This document shows positions 1-5,015 of a stretch of DNA of 5,015 nucleotides, one piece after another. The notes beneath the pieces are model-generated. The model saw nothing but the letters and a program-made list of their open reading frames with translations, had not been told where the DNA came from and searched no databases. Both the position numbers and the translations under genes were made by a program. This stretch comes from Bacteroidales bacterium (lineage in GTDB: Bacteria > Bacteroidota > Bacteroidia > Bacteroidales > UBA7960). Numbering within the stretch: position 1 is the first letter of the stretch; each line of letters starts with the position of its first letter. Location: assembly GCA_003553005.1 (NCBI GenBank), contig PUPG01000228.1, positions 1-5,015 on the forward strand, read 5' to 3'.

Positions 1-2
1 GA

Positions 3-3000
3 CTAGTCGGCGGCAGGGATGTTGAAGCCAAAGACGCTGCCTTTGCCTTCGCGTGAGGTAAACCACACGCTGCCACCAAAGCTTTCGATGATGTTCTTCA
101 CCATCGACAGGCCCAGTCCCATACCCTTTGTCTTCGTGGTGAAGTATGGACTGAATATGTTGATTTTCAGGTCATCCGGAATGCCACAACCCTGGTCGGC
201 CACTTCCACCCTATAGGTGCTGCCTTCCCGGCTGCACTTCACGTCAATTTCGGCGGTTTCCCCTTTGTAATACGCCTGTATTGCATTCTTAATCAGGTTA
301 TTGAACACCCGAAGCAACTGGTTCCTGTCGGCAACGACCACCAGTGGCGTGTCATCCTCAGGCAGGTGCAGCCTGATGTGCACCTTTTCAAAGTCTTCAT
401 AGAGGTCCAGCACCTCCGGCAGGAGTTGCCGGAGATCCAGGCGTTCCTTTACCCCGGCGGGCATCTTGGCGAAATCCGAAAACTCGCTGGCGATGACCGA
501 CAGGTTGTCGATCTGTTCGATCATCGTCTTGGTAAAGCGCTCCAGGCGCTGATCCCAGTCTGGGGCCTTTTCCTTCCACGCTTTTTCAAGGTATTGCACG
601 TTGAGGCGCATCGGGGTGAGTGGATTCTTGATCTCGTGGGCCACCTGTCGCGCCATCTCGCGCCAGGCCGACTCGCGTTCGCTCCGGGCCAGCAGTTCGG
701 CACTGATGGCCAGCTCATCGATCATCCGGTTGTACTCCATGATCAGGTTGCCGATCTCATCCTCGCGGCTCCATTCGATCTTGCTGTTTTTCTTGCCCAG
801 CTTCACGCGGGCCATATTGTCGCGGATCAGCTGCAGCGGCTTGGTCACGAAGCCCGACACGAACAGGGCCACCACCACGGCCAGCACCACCAGCAGGAGG
901 TAGAGGTTGATGAAGGCCACCAGGAAGTAGGAGACCTCATTGCGCAGTTCGCTCTGCTTCGCGAAATAGGGCAGGTTAAGGTAGCCAAGCTTTTCATTGA
1001 AGCGATTGTAGAGGGGCGTATAGGCCGAGAGGTACTCCAGCTTGCCGATGCGTTCGGTATGTACGAACTGGCTTCGCCGCTCGGCGCGCATCTTGTGGTA
1101 TGCCAGGGGGTCCATCTGGCGTCCGACCAGGCCTTCTTCAAACACCTTCGGCCTGCTCGAGGCCACCAATAGGCCATCCGGACTATAGAGGTTGATGTCG
1201 GTAAAAAAGACGTTGGAATACTGCAGCAGGAGGTCGTAGAGAAAGTATTCCATCGACGGGTCCAGCACGCGGTCGTCTGCCAGGTCGTCCTCGATCTCCA
1301 GCAGCACGCTATGCGCCTTTTCGTTCAGGAATGAGAGGTTTTTGTTCTCATAGATGTTAAAGATGAACCAGGCCGACACGCCGCCGATGGACAGGGCGGC
1401 GACCAGCAGGACGGCGATCATCGAATACTGCACCCGCTTTCGGAAGGTTACCCGGATCAGGTCCGACGGCCGTTTTTTGTTCACCAGCAACCAGAAAGCC
1501 GCCACCAGCACGAAGAATGTGATGAAGAGGTAGGAAAAGGGGGCGATGGCCTCGATGATCGATCCGTGGCTCCGGCTGATCAGGATGAGGGTATCTTCGT
1601 CCTTCTGGTACATCAGGTGACAGTGGTCATCGAAGTCGAAGAAGGTGAACTCCTCCTCCGGGTCCGGGTACACGGCGGCATCCACGTTGTAGCTGAACGG
1701 TCCGAATTCGTTCACCAGGTAACCTTGCTTGTAGGTGGCGTAGGAGTAGTTGATCAGCTCCCGGTTGAGGTCAATGGCATCGTCAATCAGCAGTTCGGGA
1801 AAGCCCATGTCGCGGGCGATGAACTTGGCGTCGAATTCAATATAGAGGTGATACACGGGATGGTCGCCGGTCTCCTCCCCTCCTATCGGCACCTTGGTGA
1901 TATAGCTATTCCGGCCGGTGTTGTTGTCCAGGTAAATGAAGTTTTCGCTGACTGTCTCTTTCCCGTAGGACTGGATATAGTTTCTGAAGAAGTCTGCGCA
2001 AGGCACTTCGATGTTGGCGGGTTTGATCAGCAGGGGTTCTTCCGGGATGCAGACGGTGACTTGCAGGTCGTATTTCTCCCAGAAGTCGTAAAAATAGTGA
2101 TACTGCAGGTAGTTATAGAGCAGGGTTTCATTGTAGGGATCGTGACGCACCAGGTTTTGCAGTTGGTTGTCGTGGAACAGGGCCTCCTCGATCTCCAGGA
2201 AGAGGAATTCGGCCACCGGGTCTTGTTCGGAGGCCAGCTGGAGCACCAGGTTTTTCCTGATCTCGCGATCTTTTTCCTCATTGAAACGATACAGCGCAAA
2301 GGTGGAGATGATGCTGAAGAGGAAGAGCGCGGTCACCAGGGCTGAAAAGCTCTTTTGCGGCGTATGGCTGAGCAGGTCGAGTTGAAACACGCCGATCGCA
2401 GCCAGGGCCAGTATCCAGAGCAGGGGTTTAACGCCAACGAAGATCCAGGTCAGGCCGAACAGGATGACCAGGGAGGCGAGACAGACCTTCCAGAACAGCG
2501 CCTTTTTCTCCAGGATGCTCAGGGCAAGGCGGCACAGCACGATGCTAAAGAAGAAGAAGGCAAAAAATATCAGTCCGATGGTCAGGAAGCCGATGAGGCT
2601 ATAGGTATCGAGTTTAAAGATGAAGTTGACGTTGAGGTTGAGGTCGCTGTTGATGACCAATCCTTCGATCAGGTAGAGGGCCAGTCCGCAAAACAGGTAG
2701 ATCAGCAGGAAGAGGGAAAAGCCGGCCATCAGCTGATGAGGCCTTGTCCAGTTGATCTTCAGCTTGATGTTCCTGAGGTTGCTGAACAGGAAATAGCCGA
2801 TGATGGTGATCACGCCCACGTTGACCATCAGGTCGCCCAGGGACGGCAGGATGTCGGAGGTCGCGTACAGCTCGGGTGAAAACAGGGTGGTGTCGTAGAG
2901 TACGGCAGGTGCTGCCGTAAGGAAGGAGACCACCCGGACGAAGACCAGGGTCAGCACGAAGCCGGTCAACCCGATGATCCGTCTGCCGGCCTGAAACAGC

Positions 3001-3713
3001 CGCGAGAAATAGCGGAAGGTAAAGTAGATGAACGCGAGCAGTCCGGCCTTGGCCAGGAGCAGGGAAAGGACATGGAGGAATCCCGAGGTCTTTTCGAGGG
3101 CGGTTTCGCTGCGCAGCACCAGGGAAAACAGGAATTCGCCGTCCCGGCTCTGGATGGGATAGGCTTCATCTTGCCTGTCGGAGATGAAAAACTTTTCGCT
3201 GATGGCGGGCAGCGCGTCGTGGAAGCGGTTGACCAGGAACTGGTTCTGGTATTTGAAGTCCTGCTTGACCAGGTAATAGGCCACGAAGGCCTTGTGGTCC
3301 TGTTCTTGTTTGATGTGCAGGTACCATCCATTTTGCAGGTCTGCCGCGCCGATTTCGTTTTCCGGGGCCAGTTTCTGCTGCAGGGGGATGTGGTTGTGCG
3401 ACCAGAAGACGGGTTCCTCGTGTGCAAACACAGCCAGGATCAGGCCTTTCTCTTCGAAGGTTTTTTTGAGTTTGCGGATGTGGGCGGTTTCTTCGAGGAT
3501 GGCGCCATCGCTGTCCCGGTAATCGGACACGAAGTTGTTGAGCGCCCTTTCGGCCATACGCTCCTGTTGATGCAAGGCGTTTTCAAAGCGCTGCACGTGT
3601 TGGTGGCTGTCGGTGGTCACCTCCTGGAAGTGAAAGCTCAGGGCGCTTGCCAGGATCAGGATCAGGGCCAGGCCTAGGTTTGCCAGGTAGGTATAGATGG
3701 TTGGACGGCGCAT
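3..3713 (-). CDS. Large multi-pass membrane sensor histidine kinase, NtrY-like catalytic core (HAMP-HisKA-HATPase_c), 12 predicted TM helices
   Basis: Two-component sensor kinase predicted to autophosphorylate His1026 and pass the phosphate to a response regulator. Visible order: TM1 (about 11-27); extracytoplasmic module 1 (30-210); eight helices TM2-TM9 (about 213-236, 245-266, 295-313, 329-349, 371-398, 408-428, 430-446, 455-475); module 2 (476-722, Cys555, Cys572 and Cys698); TM10 (723-745); TM11 (763-787); PAS/Cache-like module 3 (788-926); TM12 (927-952); HAMP (953-1005, with Pro959 and EDEIGNL); H-box AHEIKNPLTPMRL; N-box NNLIKNAIQA (Asn1139, Asn1143); G1 DQGCGIPD (Asp1173); F-box IFSPYFTTK; G2 KGMGLGLS (Gly1197, Gly1199, Gly1201). 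No catalytic residue is missing. Basic loops at about 233-245, 312-326, 394-409 and 746-762 fit the cytoplasmic side. ATG at 3713 is the only plausible start: an in-frame TAA lies at 3744-3746 and no ATG, GTG or TTG comes between. There is no Shine-Dalgarno site. TAG stop at 3-5. The HEIKNPLTP box suggests an NtrX-like sigma54 regulator as partner (inference); none is in the window. The ligand is unknown. Confidence 0.95.
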   Translation of the reverse strand: MRRPTIYTYLANLGLALILILASALSFHFQEVTTDSHQHVQRFENALHQQERMAERALNNFVSDYRDSDGAILEETAHIRKLKKTFEEKGLILAVFAHEEPVFWSHNHIPLQQKLAPENEIGAADLQNGWYLHIKQEQDHKAFVAYYLVKQDFKYQNQFLVNRFHDALPAISEKFFISDRQDEAYPIQSRDGEFLFSLVLRSETALEKTSGFLHVLSLLLAKAGLLAFIYFTFRYFSRLFQAGRRIIGLTGFVLTLVFVRVVSFLTAAPAVLYDTTLFSPELYATSDILPSLGDLMVNVGVITIIGYFLFSNLRNIKLKINWTRPHQLMAGFSLFLLIYLFCGLALYLIEGLVINSDLNLNVNFIFKLDTYSLIGFLTIGLIFFAFFFFSIVLCRLALSILEKKALFWKVCLASLVILFGLTWIFVGVKPLLWILALAAIGVFQLDLLSHTPQKSFSALVTALFLFSIISTFALYRFNEEKDREIRKNLVLQLASEQDPVAEFLFLEIEEALFHDNQLQNLVRHDPYNETLLYNYLQYHYFYDFWEKYDLQVTVCIPEEPLLIKPANIEVPCADFFRNYIQSYGKETVSENFIYLDNNTGRNSYITKVPIGGEETGDHPVYHLYIEFDAKFIARDMGFPELLIDDAIDLNRELINYSYATYKQGYLVNEFGPFSYNVDAAVYPDPEEEFTFFDFDDHCHLMYQKDEDTLILISRSHGSIIEAIAPFSYLFITFFVLVAAFWLLVNKKRPSDLIRVTFRKRVQYSMIAVLLVAALSIGGVSAWFIFNIYENKNLSFLNEKAHSVLLEIEDDLADDRVLDPSMEYFLYDLLLQYSNVFFTDINLYSPDGLLVASSRPKVFEEGLVGRQMDPLAYHKMRAERRSQFVHTERIGKLEYLSAYTPLYNRFNEKLGYLNLPYFAKQSELRNEVSYFLVAFINLYLLLVVLAVVVALFVSGFVTKPLQLIRDNMARVKLGKKNSKIEWSREDEIGNLIMEYNRMIDELAISAELLARSERESAWREMARQVAHEIKNPLTPMRLNVQYLEKAWKEKAPDWDQRLERFTKTMIEQIDNLSVIASEFSDFAKMPAGVKERLDLRQLLPEVLDLYEDFEKVHIRLHLPEDDTPLVVVADRNQLLRVFNNLIKNAIQAYYKGETAEIDVKCSREGSTYRVEVADQGCGIPDDLKINIFSPYFTTKTKGMGLGLSMVKNIIESFGGSVWFTSREGKGSVFGFNIPAAD

Positions 3714-3892
3714 GGTTTTCGTAGTCTGCGTACGCTTACGAATTTACGTAATTTCTTGGTAAACCGCGGGTTATTTGAGGGCCTAGTGTCATATCAACGC
3801 TACTTTAGCCGGCCCAGGTCTGGATCTTTTCCTTATCACTGCAAACAAAAACCCTTACATAGCAAATGCGATGCGCGGTTTTACTTTTTTGA

Positions 3893-3911
3893 GCTGAGAA
3901 AAAATCTCTGC
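3893..3911. repeat. Small A/T-loop hairpin next to the 7-bp inverted repeat
   Basis: GAGA (3896-3899) pairs with TCTC (3905-3908) around an all-A loop on the plus strand (all T on the minus strand). Beyond one T:T mismatch, GC (3893-3894) pairs with GC (3910-3911). It overlaps the left arm of the repeat at 3909-3932, so the two structures cannot form together. No function is assigned; a chance origin is quite possible. Confidence 0.2.
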
Positions 3912-3932
3912 GACTTAACCGACACAGTCGCA
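3909..3932. repeat. 7-bp inverted repeat (TGCGACT / AGTCGCA) with 10-nt spacer
   Basis: TGCGACT at 3909-3915 is exactly complementary to AGTCGCA at 3926-3932. The pentamer GACAC occurs at 3921-3925, 3935-3939 and 3940-3944, partly inside and just beside the repeat. The site is about 200 bp upstream of the kinase start. It could be a regulator-binding site or a transcript hairpin, but a repeat of this size can arise by chance in a gap of this length. Confidence 0.3.
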
Positions 3933-4001
3933 TTGACACGACACTAGTGCAAAAGGTGTACCAAAGTGGGGTTGAACGAAGGAGCTTGGAGGGATTTTAA
4001 T

Positions 4002-4017
4002 GACAAGTTGCCTTGTC
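4002..4017 (-). repeat. Perfect inverted repeat: 6-bp stem with GNRA-type (GCAA) tetraloop on the minus strand
   Basis: Read on the minus strand, GACAAG-GCAA-CTTGTC forms a perfect 6-bp stem closed by a GCAA tetraloop, a stable RNA loop class; on the plus strand the loop would be UUGC. It starts about 150 nt past the methyltransferase stop and is followed on the minus strand by ATTAAAAT, not a real U-run. It could be a 3'-end or processing hairpin of the methyltransferase transcript, or part of a leader or small RNA. A standard intrinsic terminator is not well supported. Confidence 0.4.
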
Positions 4018-4169
4018 CTGACGTCTGTATGGTAGTTAAGACTTGCGGGGACTACACCAAGGGAGGCGCCATTTCAAATCGTGCCCATTTCTTTAAGCCG
4101 CCAGGCAGCATTTGCAGCAAGGCTTACGGAAAGACGACCTTGCCAGCACCGCCACGGAATTGTAGCTTT

Positions 4170-5015
4170 TTACTTTTCGGTTTTTCTGTAGATGAATGTT
4201 TGGCTGGACCAGGCGGATTTGCGATTTCGGGCGCGGTGGTTGGAAATGGCGGCTATGCGGGCAGCTTTAAGGAGTAGGTCCGGGCTCATTTTGGCAGCCT
4301 GACCGCCCTTGGCCAGGATGCGTTTATGTTGTTCGCTCAGCAGGGAGATGTACCAGGCGTCGAAGGGCAGCGGGTAGGTGGCGACATATTCGATGGGTGC
4401 CGGTTTCAGCATTTGATGCAAGCTTTCAGGCGTAAAGTGCCAGAGGTGCCGGGGAAGGTCCCAGGCGGCCCAGGCTTCTTTGTAATGGACGGCATCGTAG
4501 CTGTTGGCCATTGGCACGGCAACGATGAGGATTCCACCTGGGCGCAGGAGTTTCGTCAGCTTCCTGATTACCGCAGGGATGTCGGGGATATGCTCCAGCA
4601 CGTGCCACAGGGTGATGACATCCACGGATTCCGGCGACAATTCCAGGGATTCGAGGTCAGCCTCTACATCCACGCCCTTTTGCAAGGCCTTCTGCCTGGC
4701 ATCCGGATCGGGTTCAATCCCGATGGGGCGAAATCCTTCTTTGCAGGCCCTGGCCAGGAACTCACCAGTCCCACAGCCATAGTCCACCATCACGCGATGC
4801 GCTCCCTTTTCATGACCAAACGCTCTTGGCTCGAGGTTTTGCTCGACCCATTTAAGTTTCTTCCTGATCATCAGGTTTTTAACCCAGGCATACAGGACCT
4901 CCTTAAGGTTCCTTCGTGCATCTGTATGGGACACGTAATCCGTTGATTTATAATACTTTGGAGTGTCTGAATGGGATGGTTTTGGATTGGTAATCAGCAG
5001 GTTGCAAGCCGTACA
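4170..5015 (-). CDS. Class I SAM-dependent methyltransferase (Methyltransf_23/UbiG-like), 5' end cut by the window edge
   Basis: Predicted cytoplasmic S-adenosylmethionine-dependent methyltransferase; substrate unknown. Residue 1 is the first visible codon at 5015. The fragment has 281 residues and ends at TAA (4170-4172). SAM-binding motif I is DYGCGTG (78-84), with the acidic end of strand beta-2 in GIEPD (99-103). Motif II is VDVITLWHVLEH (131-142), and LRPGG (157-161) precedes strand beta-5. DLPRHLWHFTPESL (186-199) is a signature of this family. A GTG at 4934 could be taken as the start, but the frame remains open for 27 more codons to the edge. Those codons encode a C-x2-C pair (residues 1 and 4), NPKP (10-13) and YYKSTDY (21-27), which are conserved-looking N-terminal elements of the family. 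The C-x2-C is probably the second half of a four-cysteine zinc ribbon whose first half lies outside (inference). The C-terminus is basic. The gene runs the same way as the kinase but ends 456 bp before it, so co-transcription is doubtful. The fold is confident; the substrate is not. Confidence 0.92.
   Translation of the reverse strand, partial: CTACNLLITNPKPSHSDTPKYYKSTDYVSHTDARRNLKEVLYAWVKNLMIRKKLKWVEQNLEPRAFGHEKGAHRVMVDYGCGTGEFLARACKEGFRPIGIEPDPDARQKALQKGVDVEADLESLELSPESVDVITLWHVLEHIPDIPAVIRKLTKLLRPGGILIVAVPMANSYDAVHYKEAWAAWDLPRHLWHFTPESLHQMLKPAPIEYVATYPLPFDAWYISLLSEQHKRILAKGGQAAKMSPDLLLKAARIAAISNHRARNRKSAWSSQTFIYRKTEK

Larger units (their letters stand above)
3714..4169. other. Intergenic region, 456 bp, no gene recognised
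   Basis: Gap between the methyltransferase stop and the kinase ATG. GC over 3721-3960 is about 44% by hand count, clearly below the flanking genes. Possible plus-strand frames from TTG 3756 (63 codons) and GTG 3966 (103 codons, running into the methyltransferase) have no start context, composition or motif I recognise. The minus strand is broken by stops in the frames I read. TTCAAAT at 4073-4079 and TTCAA on the minus strand resemble a tRNA T-loop, but the flanks do not form the stem. It should contain the kinase promoter and the methyltransferase 3' end. I found no exact TAnnTTTG Bacteroidota -7 element upstream of the kinase on the minus strand. Confidence 0.7.

Noticed and set aside
366..1172. 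Long plus-strand ORF (268 codons) opposite the kinase
   Set aside because: It lies wholly antisense to the conserved HAMP/HisKA region. Its product is rich in His, Gln and Val in the pattern expected from reading GC-biased codons backwards, and it has no recognisable domain.
1566..2345. Long plus-strand ORF (259 codons) opposite the kinase
   Set aside because: Antisense shadow of the second extracytoplasmic module; low-complexity Val/Glu/Gln composition and no family features.
2355..2879. Plus-strand ORF (174 codons), very Gln/Glu/Asp rich
   Set aside because: It is the reverse reading of the kinase's hydrophobic helices (Leu/Phe codons read as Gln/Glu/Lys), so an artefact.
3072..3677. Plus-strand ORF (201 codons) opposite the kinase N-terminus
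   Set aside because: Antisense to TM1 and the first extracytoplasmic module; no independent coding evidence.
3838..3872. Possible Bacteroidota promoter on the minus strand (TTTG ... TTTGTTTG)
   Set aside because: The -7-like element has TT in place of TA and the spacing to the upstream TTTG is about 13 bp, shorter than the usual roughly 19-21 bp.
3783..3947. CTAGTGTC (3783-3790) / GACACTAG (3940-3947) as ends of a small mobile element
   Set aside because: An 8-bp match at this spacing is expected by chance about once in a region this size, and there are no flanking target-site duplications or extended terminal repeats.
4062..4090. Possible tRNA T-arm (TTCAAAT)
   Set aside because: The flanking bases do not form a 5-bp T-stem and no acceptor, D or anticodon arms could be assembled around it.
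4094..4126. TAAGCC / GGCTTA inverted repeat as the methyltransferase terminator
   Set aside because: Only 6 bp with a 21-nt loop and no T-run after it on either strand.
3966..4277. Plus-strand ORF of 103 codons starting at GTG in the gap
   Set aside because: Its last third is antisense to the methyltransferase 3' end, there is no ribosome-binding context that decides a start, and no motif is recognisable.
4326..4946. Plus-strand ORF (206 codons) opposite the methyltransferase
   Set aside because: Shadow of the methyltransferase, whose SAM-binding motifs are unmistakable on the minus strand.

Overview
The window holds two protein-coding genes, both on the minus strand, separated by a 456-bp stretch in which I recognise no gene. 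Protein style suggests Bacteroidota: a very long multi-pass NtrY-like histidine kinase, a methyltransferase with the NPKP / YYKSxDYxSH / DLPRHLWHFTPESL signatures common in that phylum, and an A-rich leader with no Shine-Dalgarno site before the kinase. Coding GC is roughly 55-60% by hand count of sample lines, high for the phylum. I cannot name a genus; the assignment is an inference from protein style.

Region 3..3713 (minus) encodes a complete 1236-residue membrane histidine kinase. Hydrophobicity and the positive-inside rule give a self-consistent 12-helix topology with three extracytoplasmic modules (about residues 30-210, 476-722 and 788-926). These are followed by HAMP, an H-box with HEIKNPLTP (His1026), and a complete HATPase_c domain. 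The H-box is of the NtrB/NtrY type, so the partner is plausibly an NtrX-like sigma54 response regulator, but no regulator is encoded here. The gene ends two bases from the window edge, so a partner could lie just outside.

Region 3714..4169 is about 44% GC in its kinase-proximal part and contains no convincing ORF, tRNA or known riboswitch. It carries a perfect 6-bp stem with a GNRA-type (GCAA) tetraloop on the minus strand, a 7-bp inverted repeat with GACAC repeats beside it, and a short A/T-rich hairpin nearer the kinase start. It must hold the 3' end of the methyltransferase transcript and probably the kinase promoter.

Region 4170..5015 (minus) is the 3' part of a class I SAM-dependent methyltransferase. 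The reading frame stays open to the window edge and the residues upstream of the apparent GTG start (4934) are typical of the family, so the true start lies outside the window.

The genes are co-directional, but the long gap argues against tight co-transcription and nothing here links their functions. I found no mobile element, CRISPR array, RNA gene or clearly new system. The most distinctive items are the kinase's sensory architecture and the unexplained intergenic stretch.
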